From positions 992,001 to 1,056,000 of the forward strand of contig JAMFTG010000073.1 of assembly GCA_023974075.1 (NCBI GenBank): DNA of 64,000 bases, in the 5' to 3' direction. Both the position numbers and the translations under genes were made by a program. Within the stretch, counting starts at the first letter, position 1. Each line of letters opens with the position of its first letter. Positions 11,222-22,246 of the stretch are shown here, one piece after another. The notes beneath the pieces are model-generated. The model had not been told where the DNA came from. It searched no databases and saw only the letters and a program-made list of their open reading frames with translations. Origin of the DNA: Chaenocephalus aceratus (taxonomy: Eukaryota; Chordata; Actinopteri; Perciformes; Channichthyidae).

Positions 11222-12444
11222 CTATTCCCCCAGCTCATCAATAATCATTTGTCGAAGTTTTATATAGAGGTCCGTAATTTCATAAACATCCTCTGACATT
11301 GCCAGGCTGTGCTCAGACATTAGTTCAATACATAGGTCAAACACATCCTCATCACAAGGATAGTCCTTAAAACAACAGTGTTCTCGACATGTTTCAACCT
11401 TCAATTGATCAGCTGGCTGCAAGAAACTCTGAGCCCCATATAGGTCGGGAACCGCATACATTATGGAGGGACGACCATTGGGAGCCCGAGGGTTGTTGCT
11501 TGTTCTTATGCGATGGTCATTCCAGACAGCAACAATGTGATCAAGCTCCTCCTTTATATTGAATAGAAAAAGATTAAAAACGTTATATAACACTTTTTCT
11601 GTCTTTGCTGATAATAAATAGTTATTTAGGCTACTGTACCTGTATGGTATTTTGAAAGCAAAACTGGATCAAGGATTTGTCGAGGAAGCTGCCAACAAAA
11701 TAGCCATCAGCCTTCATCTGGTCAAAATGGTCCATCCAAAATTGGGCACATTCACTTCTCAAGGTGCCCCACCAGCGTTCAATCCGCTGATTCCCAGTAC
11801 TTGGACCTAAAGTGACACACTCCATGCCATTCTCATCCTCAATGTTGTGCAAACACTTTTGCATCTGTGCAACATGGGTATTCTCCGTACCGTGATCTAA
11901 CCTTACTCTTTGTGGACAGCCATTGTTTTCAGTCACAGAATCTATAAAATAACCTGCAATAATACGAGGATCATTATTGGTTTTATATGCTTCCAGCCAG
12001 ATAATTTTCCTTGAGAAGCCATCTATGCAGCCACTTATGCATATGCCATAAGGCTTTCATTTGTCGTATCCATCAATGTGCCACACGTAATTTGGCCCAC
12101 GACTAACATACATACGCCGTCTCAAACGGTTACGTGCACGTAGGTGAACCCCATTTCCGTCCATCAGTCGCAACAGTTGACGTACCGTTTCTCTGTCTGT
12201 AATTATACCGGACATCCAACATTTCTGGTGCATCCATCTGTAGCCATGCTGTTTGCCAGATGTTTGTAGCTGTTGTTCGATGAACGATGCCACTTCAGCT
12301 GCATCTGTCTTATTTTTTTCTCCACCAAAGCTTGTTCTTTTGTAGCTTCCTCTGTAGTTTAATATTGTGTGATTCCTCCAAAACCACTAAAATGTCCTTA
12401 TTTGTGAATCCGCGTCTAAAGTAGTCTTCAATTATAGTATCCAT
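11222..12444 (-). pseudogene. rve-type DDE integrase/transposase of the IS3EU-like element
   Basis: The minus-strand ATG at 12444 opens MDTIIEDYFRRGFTNKDILV, a helix-turn-helix-like start typical of the family. A frame shift near 12340 follows, then VASFIEQQLQTSGKQHGYRW...MYVSRGPNYVWHIDGYDK (12293-12060). TGA at 12057-12059 replaces the usual Leu codon, after which KPYGICISGCIDGFSRKIIW continues in frame. The catalytic triad is visible: D in WHIDGYDK, D in LDHGTEN and E in NQRIERWW (38 residues after the second D). An intron separates NTIQ (donor GTACAG, near 11635) from EELDHIVAVWNDHRI (11557-11222). It would cut and join transposon ends in the nucleus. One nonsense codon and one frame shift mean no active protein. 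Confidence 0.8.
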
Positions 12445-12522
12445 TAGTTCAGCTAAGTGTGTCCCACACACTTGCTATTGTTGCTTTGGTGTAAAGGGAT
12501 GAAAGCTAATTAAAAAAGTGCT

Positions 12523-12717
12523 CTTATATGATAGTAAGTCATTATAATGAGATAGCTAAGTCAATATAATGAGATAACTAAGTCATTATAATGAGATAGT
12601 AAGTCATTATAATGAGATAGCTAAGTCATTATAATGAGATAGCTAAGTCATTATAATGAGATAGTAAGTCATTATAATGAGATAGTAAGTCATTATAATG
12701 ACTATAATGACATTATA
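12523..12717. repeat. Right subterminal minisatellite of the IS3EU-like element
   Basis: About nine copies of a 20-22-bp unit (AAGTCATTATAATGAGATAG), the reverse complement of the left array at 4906-5135. The last units are irregular (ATGACTATAATGACATTATA) before the terminal GCAAACAGGCTTCCATA. Confidence 0.85.
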
Positions 12718-12747
12718 ATGAAGCGCAAACAGGCTTCCATATCTATG

Positions 12748-14692
12748 TCACGTGATCTTCAAATTTCTCCCTGCAGAAAAAAAAAACATGGCCGAACTTC
12801 GTTTTATTCTCGGTGGAAAATGCCTATTTTAAAGTTAGTTTGGCCATTAAAATGCGTTTTGATGTCATTTGATGCGAGAAATATGAGTTGTTATTTCAGA
12901 TTATGTGTGCAGTGGATGTACATGATCTTTAGTTTGCTAGTTAATACGAAGATTACTTCAGGAAATTGCGTCCATAGAACGTTTTCATTGTTACCAAGGT
13001 GGTTGCTAGGGACGCTGCTATCGATATTATTTCTGTTATGTTGTGTAACTGTTTAATGGTGTTATCTTTATTGCTACCCCCTTCCCCGTCAATGTATAGT
13101 CCACAGCGCAAACATATTAGTTTAACAAAATCCGCATCTAAAGATAGCCTACGTTATTTTCCCCTGTGCAATTCCAGTCTCACATCTCACAGCACATCGT
13201 CATTAACAAATACCGGAAACAGACCGAACAATTTTTTTCAAAATAATACTTTATTCCGAGTGTGCGTGCTTTTCTCTTTGAATGTCATCACATAACGGCA
13301 TTGTAATACACGGTTAGGCTGCATTAAATATTACATATCTGCCGTAGTTCTGTATTTATAGAGCCCTGATGTGAAGACAGACAAACATGAGGAACTGAAA
13401 ACGTGACGTGGATCATAAATATATCAGCCATTAAACAACATCTTACATTTCTTTTCACACAATACGTCTCCTTGCAGTATCAACACTAATTCGGCTGACT
13501 TTTATATTTGATCCAATTGGTAGATAGGCTGTATTTACACCATAAAGGTGCACAGCTGATATAAAGGGACACCTAGTGGTTAAAGCATGTTATTGAATGT
13601 CATTATTTTTATTATTAGATATTAATAGGATCCCTATAAAGTATATTCATTACTCGTTATTCTCTACTAATAGTTAATTAAAGACTGTATATAATGACTA
13701 TTTTGCACATCCCTTTCAAGATTTCAAGATTTTCTAAGGTTGATTGACATATCATATAGGCCTACACAACTATTGTATAGTTATGCATTGAATGAGAAAC
13801 TTGGGTCGCAGGTTCCTCAATAGTGCATTACAAGACATCTATCAATATTTGTGCATACCTCCAGCAATGTTAACTATGTTGAAGCACTTATTTTAACTGA
13901 TATTATACATAATGTATTATACTCTTATAAGATGTATGTAGATATTTCATCTCTGACCTTGTCAGGTATTGCACAATCAATAAATAAAGAACACAGAATT
14001 GTTAAATATAAAACACAGAATTTGTGTGATTATACTAAATGATTTACAAATAAACACCACTGCATATTTACAACTGTTACACATGCTGATGTAACGCACA
14101 TTTTCCAACTTGGGATCAATAAAGTATATCTTAAGCTGATTGATGGCTTCTGCCATATTTGCAAAATGTGCCTCTGAACCTTGACAAGTGCATGTTTCAG
14201 GCTTATCAATTAATGTAATGTAATGTTATCAATTAACAACAGGGGTCACAAACATAAGACCAGCTGTTAAATAAAGCTCTTCTGACCTTAGCTGGCATGT
14301 GTGTATATATATATTAATGCTGCCCATTATGGGCACAAGCAATTTTCACCCATTTATTAATTATATGTTTTAAATTTGAGCGTTTCCTATCCCCTAAACC
14401 TCCAGGGATGTACACAGTTTAATACTGGCAACTTCTTATTATGGGAAGTACGAAAACGTCTTTTAAAACTACAACTCCCAGTAGAGACGTGCCATAGATA
14501 GAGAACATGTTGCGAAACAGAATAGCCAGCATGTGTAGTTCTGGGGACGGGGTGGGGGAGAGGGGGACGCGGTGGACCCGTTCAAATCCAGTTTTGGACA
14601 GTCTGCCGTGGTTCCATCCTATTTCAAGTGCTGTTCGAGGCTCGGCGTAACCCTCGGAACACACTCTCCAATCACAGAGCTTGAGGACTATC
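12748..14692. other. Interior of the long-TIR element
   Basis: The remainder of the 4316-15193 element to the right of the IS3EU insertion. It is AT-rich with no ORF showing recognisable domains. A GGGATCAATAAAGTATATCT motif at about 14113-14132 resembles a LINE 3' tail. A minus-strand frame at 14832-14419 reads through the right TIR, but its counterpart in the left TIR diverges, so I do not call it a gene. Confidence 0.4.
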
Positions 14693-15284
14693 ACGGGTTT
14701 GTCAAGAGCACATGGTGTAGTCCAAACGATATCTGGGGATTCTGGGTAGTGTAGTGTCTGCTGCCATCCTTTACTCCGAAAAAATATTAGTTTCTCCGAA
14801 TCAAAGGGGAAAAATACAAAAGCATTGCACACAATTTAAACCAATCAATGTTGTGTAATTAACAAGGATAATCTGGTGTTTTTTTAGTCGATGAGTAGTG
14901 CAGATATCACTGTAAAATGAATCGACAGTAAGGGGAATACTTACATCCGGGTGTACAATTCTCCGTTATCCAATGAGAATGGACGCTCACATTGCCTTTA
15001 AGGGCAGCCGACACAAACGAATGCCGTGCTTCCATGAGCGTCAAATCCCGCCGCAGATGGGAATATATTACAATCAGTTGAAAGCTATTTGTGTCCCTTT
15101 ATGAAGCTGAAGGAGCCTAGGAGCGTCACAACTGCACGCCACGGACACTGACCAAACATCGCTCCTGGACGATTATGGAGTGAGAGTGTGTTGCAAAACG
15201 TTAAGCAACCTCTACTAATATCTAATATTGCTAAGTTCCTGTTGTAAATGTGACAAAACACTCCCGTGAAAAATACATTAACTC

Positions 15285-16575
15285 CACTGCAGAACGTTAT
15301 CTAACCTCTGCTAATATCCCCTTAATGACATGCTTCTTTGAACATTTTGCTAAGTTACTGTTATAAATGTGACAAATCACTCATATGCAACCTTATGAAA
15401 AGCCATTTTAAATCGTTTTTAGGTCCCATGTCATGGCCATTTCCACTGATCATAATTCCATTGTTGAGAATAGATTTATATTGTGCAATTTTCCAAACTC
15501 ACATTGGTTTCTCATACAGCATCTCTGTATGTGTATTCACTGAATTTCACTCTCTGCCTTTAACGGCTCGTTGTAGCTCCAATAGCTCCAGCCCCCACCC
15601 TCCCTGTGAGCACAGTGTGCTCTGATTGGTCGGGACGTTGTGAATCGCGCTAAGCTCCGTGGAGGTGTTGTTTCCTTGTTTAGCGATACACAGCCAAACT
15701 CATCCTGAGCACACACAAAGTCACAGCCGAAGTAAAAACAATAAGTGTGGCTTGATATTGAGTAAGAAAAAGGTTGATAAACGCTGTGAGAATGGTTCTG
15801 CAGAGAGAATTTTGCCGCGATCCCAACTGTCTGTTATCAGCCTGCAGCCAGGGAGGAGAAATCAGCAGAGCTGCATGCACTGAGTGTGTGAGGGAGTCCG
15901 TGGATTGGTCAATTTGGATCAATCAGCGGGAGCTTAACGTAACGGCTCCGCGGACGTAACGTAACGGCTCCACGGATTGGTCCATTTCGTTCCGGGTACG
16001 GTTGACATCATGCGTACCCGGAAGAATCAAATGGACAATGACGTATCTCCAACGAGGCGTTTTGGGGAGGTATTTTCTGTTTTAGAGTTTTACTCGCTAC
16101 AGGGTGTACTTTGAGGGTTTTGACTCTGCACACCGTTTACATGCATAAAAACCTTCATAACACACAAGGGGAAGGGTACTAACCAGAAAAGCATGACATG
16201 GGACCTTTAAGTGTTAGCTAACCTCTGCTAATATCCCCTTAATGACATGCCATTTTACATCGGTTTTGTTACCATATGAACAGACCTGTAAGCTAAACCA
16301 CGTGCAGCTTTCGCGCTAAGCTAACTTGTTGTGAGCAGGTCTTTTAGCTAATACATTTTTGACAGAAAGATATTTACAGATAGATACATTTTGAATTGGG
16401 TTTACTACCAAATGATAACTAGGAAAGAAAACGAAAAAAATACATTAACTCAAATGCAAAACGTTAACTAACCACTGCAGAACGTTATCTAACCTCTGCT
16501 AATATCCCCTTAATGACATGCTTCTTTGAACATGTTGCTAAGTTACTGTTATAAATGTGACAAATCACTCATATG
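15285..16575. repeat. Direct repeats with CTCTGCTAATATCCCCTTAA core
   Basis: A segment including CTCTGCTAATATCCCCTTAA and ATGACATG occurs near 15304, 16222 and 16493. Two of the copies continue with a shared CTTCTTTGAACAT...GCTAAGTTACTGTTATAAA tract and the same CACTCATATG boundary. The L1 5' end starts straight after CATATG in the last copy. The 7-bp TSD of the long-TIR element lies in a related, more diverged copy near 4301-4308 and 15194-15240. Confidence 0.6.
15421..16206. mobile_element. Non-autonomous MITE (AGGTCCCATGTCATG termini)
   Basis: AGGTCCCATGTCATG at 15421 and CATGACATGGGACCT ending at 16206 form a perfect 15-bp terminal inverted repeat. The right flank is TTAA; the left flank is TTTT, probably mutated. 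A second copy at 32817 has TTAA on its left side, which supports a TTAA-type family (piggyBac or Kolobok style). No transposase is inside. Confidence 0.75.
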
Positions 16576-16696
16576 CGGCTTCCGGTTGACCGCGGGAACG
16601 AAATGGCTGCGTAAGTCTTGAGCTCCCCCACAACATCCCACTATTATTACACATTAAGTCATTTCACGCCGAATTATCTGTTGGAAAGCTATAAGA

Positions 16697-17557
16697 ATGA
16701 CGGAGGCAAAGGGAAAATCGACTAAAACGTTGAAAGATGAAGATATGAAATCCATCGCCGAAGTCGTGAGGACCTTGCTACGTGAGGAGCTAGATGCTAG
16801 CCTCGATCGAGTAGCTAACAAGAGTGTTGCTATGCACTCAGAGCTAGTAACTGTAACGACAAGGATTACTTCAGCTGAAGGAGAGCTGGATGCTTTGAAA
16901 AATAGCTCTAAGAAAGATTATACCGTCCTTTCCACCGTTCAAGAAAAGATGCTGGGTTTCGAACAGAAGATAGCGGATCTTGAGGACCGTAATTCGAGGT
17001 GCAACATTCGGGTTTATGGTCTACGCGAGGACGCGGAGGGTGACGCCCCGGTGCAGTTTCTGGAACGCATGATACCCACTTGGTCCCCCGCTCTAAAGCA
17101 ACTTAAACCTGAAATAGAGCGTGCCCACAGAATCTTCCGCGGCGGTCCTCCTACGGAGGGAGAACGGCCCCGGGCTTTTATCTTCTGCTGTCTACGCTTC
17201 TCCACATGCCAAGCTATCCTCCGTGAGGCGAGGAAACACCCCCCTTCAATCGGCAACAGAGCTCTCCGCTTCGCTGCTGACTTCAGCGATTATACAGCTA
17301 AACGTCGAAGAGCATTCTCACGGGCTTTGGCACGGGAAAAGGGAACTGATGCTTTCTTGATTTACCCTGCCACTCTCAAGATTATAATGAGTTACTCCAC
17401 TTATCTCTTCACTTCAGCCGTGGATGCGGAGCGGTTTTTGGAGAAGCGCCCTTCTCCTGGTTGCCTCGTTGACGTCCCGGCGGAGCTGGGAGAGGAGCAA
17501 GCTGCACCGATGACCATTTCACCGGATCATAGCGACCCTCATGTTGGCAATGAGTAA
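16697..17557 (+). CDS. L1-type ORF1 protein (RNA-binding, coiled coil + RRM)
   Basis: An uninterrupted 286-codon frame. Residues about 10-95 are charged and heptad-like (KDEDMKSIAEVVRTLL...EQKIADLEDRNSR), a coiled coil that trimerises the protein in L1 elements. NIRVYGLRED starts the RRM-like core, followed by ERAHRI and PRAFIFCCLRFSTCQAILRE, and a C-terminal domain with ALRFAADFSDYTAKRRRAF...YPATLKI. This fits the Transposase_22/L1 ORF1p family, which coats LINE RNA and acts as a chaperone in the RNP. The ATG is 120 bases into the element after CTATAAGA. It is the only LINE frame here with no disabling change. Confidence 0.85.
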   Translation: MTEAKGKSTKTLKDEDMKSIAEVVRTLLREELDASLDRVANKSVAMHSELVTVTTRITSAEGELDALKNSSKKDYTVLSTVQEKMLGFEQKIADLEDRNSRCNIRVYGLREDAEGDAPVQFLERMIPTWSPALKQLKPEIERAHRIFRGGPPTEGERPRAFIFCCLRFSTCQAILREARKHPPSIGNRALRFAADFSDYTAKRRRAFSRALAREKGTDAFLIYPATLKIIMSYSTYLFTSAVDAERFLEKRPSPGCLVDVPAELGEEQAAPMTISPDHSDPHVGNE

Positions 17558-20500
17558 CAGGTTTGCACATCAAGATCGCCCAAGCCCTGTGGCTGTAAAC
17601 TGACTACTGTTTTGTGACTATCCATGGAAGCTATATGCGGCTAGCTATATTAACGCCGTTAGCACACGAAGCAGGCTATTCTGGGCCTGTAGCAATACTG
17701 TGTTGACAATGTGTGGCTAGCTATGTTAGCTCCGTTAGTGGGCCGGCTTAATTTATCTACAAGGGATTCTTTTTTCCCCCTCTCTGTTCTTTTGGGACTG
17801 TAGCTTTGGCACACTTCCTTGTTAAATGCAGTAATCTTTATTAGCTTTGTCTGTAACGTTACGCCCGGTTAACGGGCAGCTTCTGCATAAGTACACTTGA
17901 CTTGACCGTAAACTCAGTTATATCTGCTACATTTATTTTTGATATGTTCTTGGGGTTAGGTTACTGTCGGTCTGCTAGTTGAGTTACTACATTAATCATT
18001 TAATGATTCATAGATCCCTGGCTGTATATGTATATTTGAGGATATATAGATTTAATTTCATTATTTTGATATACGCACTATTATTAGATGTTATTACACA
18101 TCTTTAGCAGCTTTTGCTATCCATGTTAAATGTGTGAGACCTGCTAGTTAGATTTTATGGCTTCCCACTAGCACATTTTTCGGGTTGATGTTAACATGGG
18201 ATGTTGTTGGGCTCAATTCTGTATAGCAGTTGGTTCTTATTCTGGTTGCGGACTGTTTGGTTCTTTTTGTGGGAGGGCCGGTTGGGGGTGTAATGGCCTC
18301 TCCTTTTTTTTTTTTGTCATATGTGTGCATGTTTTTGTTTTTGCGGGTGGGCGGGATACCTCAGGTCCTTTCCACAATTTCTGTGCATTCCTTTTATTAT
18401 TATACTGGTACACACTGCTCACCTTTATAAATGGCTAATTTAAATATTGGTTTGGAATACGGGGGGCCTTAACGCTCCACATAAACGCACCAGTGTCCTA
18501 GGCTTGTTGAGGAGGAAAAAGGTGGATTTGGCATTACTGAGTGAAACTCACCTTCTGAAGACTGACTGACAAATTCTATCATGTCATAGCATCTTCTTCT
18601 GCAAGTACTAAAATCCGGGGAGTGACCATAGTGGCTAAGCGCAATTTAATCGCAAAAGTCGAATGTTTTAATAGGAAAATTGCGCTGGTCCCTCATTGTG
18701 CCTCATTTGAGGGAGATTTCTATAATGTGCTCACTGCCGCCATGTTAGAGTTGACAGACTACTCGTTTATAGTAGGGGCCGATTTTAATGCTGTATGGGA
18801 CCCAGCTATAGATAGATCAGGAGCCTCTGAGACAACAGACCAACGGAGGGCTTCTTCCGCCCTGCATGTGTGGGCTCACGAAACAGGGCTAGTGGACCAA
18901 TGGCGCCTGCTTAACCCCTCTTCGAAAGACTTTTCTTTCTTCTCCTCCAGACATAAGACCTTTTCTAGAATCGACTATTTGTTCGCCTCACCCCATCTCT
19001 TTGACAGATGTTTCCATGCTGCCAATAGCTCTCTCCGATCACAAAGGCATCTTACTCTCCGCCTCACTAAGAAGACTCTCTTCCCGGGCCCCTAGGTGGC
19101 GATTTAACACAACTTTGCTTAAAAATGATGATTTCTGTAAACAATTTAAGGCAAAAGTCACCAAATTTTTAGAGTTTAATGTAGGATCTGTCGAAGATCC
19201 TAGGATATTGTGGGACTCAATTAAGGGATTTATCAGGAACAATTCAACACTATTTGCATCTAATCTGCGAAAGGCTCGACTCTCCAAATTGGAAATATTA
19301 GAAAATGTGTACGCTAATCTGAACGCTTCACTTCAATCGAATTACACTGAACATCTTAATTTAAGGTTAAAGCTAGTTAAGAAAGAAATCAACTCAATTC
19401 TTAGACAGCGATCTGAATTTTTGGTGCACAGAACAAGACAACACTATTACTTCCACGGCTCTAGGCCTAGTCACCTGCTGGCTATGAAAATTCGTGCTGA
19501 TGAACACTTCGCTGACATCCCTTCTATCAAAACCCAGCAAGGGGAGATAACCACCGACCCTAAGCGGATTAATGATGCATTCCAATCGTTTTATTCTGAA
19601 TTATATAGATCTGAAATCACTTTTGATAAAACTAAATATGAGGCTTTTCTTAATGAGCTGGAATTACCATGCTTAACGGAGGATGATTCCAAACAATTGG
19701 CTGAGGCTATTATCTTGGAGGAACTTAAAGCAGCGGTCCTCGACATGCAAAAGGGTAAGGCGCCTGGGTGGGATGGCATCCCCCCAGAGCTCTATTTGAC
19801 CTTCTGGGACCTTTTGGGCCCGCTGTTGCTTTCCATGATTGCATTTTCAATAGAACGGGGTAGTTTTTCCAGAGATGTTAATACAGCTCTTATCTCTTTA
19901 CTTCTAAAAAAGGATAAAGATCCATCTGATTGTAGCAGCTACAGGCCCTTAACCCTACTTTGTGCTGATCTTAAAATGTACGCAATGGTCCTGGCTCGTC
20001 GCCTACAGAACTTTATGACATCTCTAGTTCACTGTGACCAAACTGGTTTCATAAAAGGTCGCCTAGCCTCGGACAATCTCAGGCGATTGCTGCACATCAT
20101 TGACGCTAGCAAAGATGATAAAACACCAGCGGCTGTATTATCTCTGGATGCGATGAAGGCTTTTGATAGGCTAGAATGGTCATACCTATGGGCTGTTCTA
20201 GAGTCTATGGGATTAGGTAAGGGGTTCATCCATATGATCAAAGTACTTTATTCTGCCCCTTCAGCAATGATTTTAACAGGCAAAACTATCTTGTCGCTTT
20301 TTTCTGTAGCAAGGTCATCCAGACAGGGCTGCCCCTTGAGTCCAGGGCTCTTCGTCCTCTCGCTCGAGCCACTGGCCCAATTTATTAGACTATCACAGGA
20401 TATTATCCCCATTTCTATCCAAGGCTCGCTTCATCACATTGCCCTGTATGCATGCGGATGATGTACTGATTTTTATGCGGAACCCCTCAACGTCTACAAC

Positions 20501-21490
20501 TCGTCTGCTTAGTGTAATAGAGGAATTTGGAAACCTATCAGGTTTTAAGATGAATTGGCCCAGGTCTGCCTCAACCTCAACCAGTCCTCTCAACGACGCT
20601 GCCAAATCAGCTATTCTCCCTGCAAACATTCCTGTGGTAGAACATTTCAAATATCTTGGTATTGAAATATTCCCAAACCTTAACAAGACTATAAAGAATA
20701 ATTATACAGACACGCACAACAAGGTTCTCCAGAACCTCAATAGGTGGTCGAGCCAGCCCAACTCACTACAAGCCAGAGCTTCAATAATTAAAATGAATAT
20801 ACTGCCTAGAGTTAATTTGATCAGTTCAATGCTTCCTTTATCGCCCCCCCAATGGTCATTGGCAGAAACTACAGTCGGCAATTTCAAAATGTCCACTACT
20901 CAACGAAGAAGGCTTGATGGGGGGCTGGCAGTACCACATTTTAAATTGTATTTCTGGTCCTTTTCATTAAGACCTTTGATTAATTGGTTTGACCCCCAAG
21001 ATGTGGTTTCATGGCGGGCTTTAGAAGAGAAGTTAGTCTCCCCATGGAGACTTCAGGACATAATTTACACAAACATATCTTTCAAACAATGTCAGCTTAG
21101 GTTCGGCCCTCTGATTACTCATGTAATTCAGACTTGGGGAAATGCACAGAAATTATGCGCTATTCAATGCCCCTGGCATCTCAATTCGCCAATATTTAAT
21201 AACAACCAATTACTCATAGGGCGGAGGCCTATTAATTATTCCCAATGAGGGAGGAAGGGTCTTCACACCTTGGGAGATATTTACAGTGACAGTGGTCTCC
21301 GCTATTTTCAGGATCTTAAAGGCTGTTATGACCTTCCAGGCACCTCTTTCTGTTTTTATCTACAGCTTAGGACAGCCCTTAAGGCTTATGGGGTCCCATG
21401 GGATCAACAACTAGCACGGCATCCATTCCACATACTCATCACTGATAGAAGAACATCCAGGGGCTTTGTCTCTATGTTTTATACTCACCT

Positions 21491-22246
21491 TGTTACGTTC
21501 CCACTTGGCTAGGGTACAAACGGGAAACGACACGACCAGATTGGATTTGGTATATTTGTTACCGGTGATTTTATTGTTACTGAAACTAAGTAAAATGATG
21601 GACACACAGATTGGCCCCACAACGGGTCAATCTGTCACTATAACACAACACAAAGGGTCTCCAAAAGAGAGTTGCCCTGCTATACAAAGAAAATAAAATC
21701 TCACTTCTAAAGTGGAAACAAACAATAAACAAAACGGGACTGTGGAAATACACACAGCTGGTGCGGGTCTACAGGTGCTAATCACCTGGCTCTACGCAAT
21801 GTCCACTCACAGGAATGCTGGTCTACAGGTGCTAATCAACCTGGCTCTAAGCAGTATACACACACAGGAATGCTGGTCTACAGGTGCTAATCAACCTGGC
21901 TCTAAGCAGTATACACACACACAAAACCCTACGCTAACACAGAACCCTACTAAAGACACTGCTAATCAGTGGAGCTAATACTAAATACACACTGCTAGTC
22001 AGTCTACAGAATCCTCAGAAGTCACAGAAGGAAGGCGTTGTCACAAGGAGTGGTTTGAGGCGTCTGTCACAAAATACAGACCCTCCAGAGTGTTGTCCGT
22101 GCTCAGCCTTTATACTCCTCCCCCGGATGACGTGGCAGACGCGAGCAGGGATTGGATGACGTCTGGCCAATGACAGCAGGGGAACTGCACAGCTCATTTA
22201 CATACCCAACCATACTTAATGACACAAGGTAGCCGCGGCTGTAACA
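21491..22246. mobile_element. Solo LTR inserted in the L1
   Basis: A 756-bp insertion begins TGTTACGTTCCC and ends GCGGCTGTAACA, the TG...CA ends of an LTR with short TGTTAC/GTAACA inverted termini. The 5-bp duplication CACCT flanks it (21486-21490, 22247-22251). Joining the flanks restores the LINE ORF2 reading FYTHLLESSYGDLPLDRLW. A three-fold tandem repeat lies inside. There is no internal retroelement sequence, so this is a solo LTR left by recombination between two LTRs. The family (Gypsy or ERV) is not determined. Confidence 0.85.
21768..21920. repeat. Tandem repeat within the solo LTR
   Basis: Three consecutive copies of a unit of about 57 bp containing GGTCTACAGGTGCTAATCA and CTGGCTCTA(A/C)GCA, the last followed by ACACACAC. 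Repeated blocks in the U3 part of LTRs often hold promoter or enhancer sites; that role is inferred here. Confidence 0.8.

Larger units (their letters stand above)
4860..12741. mobile_element. IS3EU-like DNA transposon with integrase and HECT passenger gene
   Basis: Exact 17-bp inverted termini TATGGAAGCCTGTTTGC lie at 4860-4876 and 12725-12741, flanked by the 6-bp duplication TCTATG (4854-4859, 12742-12747). Subterminal arrays of a TCATTATAATGA-containing unit (4906-5135 and 12523-12717) are in inverted orientation to each other. Two converging genes are inside: a SAM-like/HECT gene (+, 7322-10049) and an rve-type DDE integrase (-, 12444-11222). A 6-bp TSD and a TAYGG-type terminus with an integrase-like transposase fit the IS3EU superfamily as I know it; the superfamily name is inference. 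Both genes are damaged, so this copy is not autonomous. Confidence 0.8.
4316..15193. mobile_element. Long-TIR DNA element (about 0.5-kb TIRs), interrupted
   Basis: CAACACACTCTCACTCCATA begins the left end at 4316, and its reverse complement ends the right end at 15193. The inverted arms (4316 to about 4822, and about 14693 to 15193) are nearly identical for roughly 500 bp. CAAAACG occurs immediately outside both ends (4309-4315, 15194-15200), a 7-bp target duplication; the joined flank resembles the nearby repeat at 15285-15310 and 16455-16500. Removing the IS3EU-like insertion leaves about 3 kb without recognisable coding sequence. Superfamily is unresolved: a 7-bp TSD is not typical of hAT. 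Confidence 0.75.

Noticed and set aside
4860..12741. Assignment as a Polinton/Maverick because of the rve integrase
   Set aside because: Too short, no polymerase B, ATPase, protease or capsid genes; the TIR is short and the terminus is TATGG.
14419..14832. 137-codon minus-strand ORF in the right arm of the long-TIR element
   Set aside because: The equivalent frame in the left arm is not conserved beyond the shared repeat, and no domain is visible.
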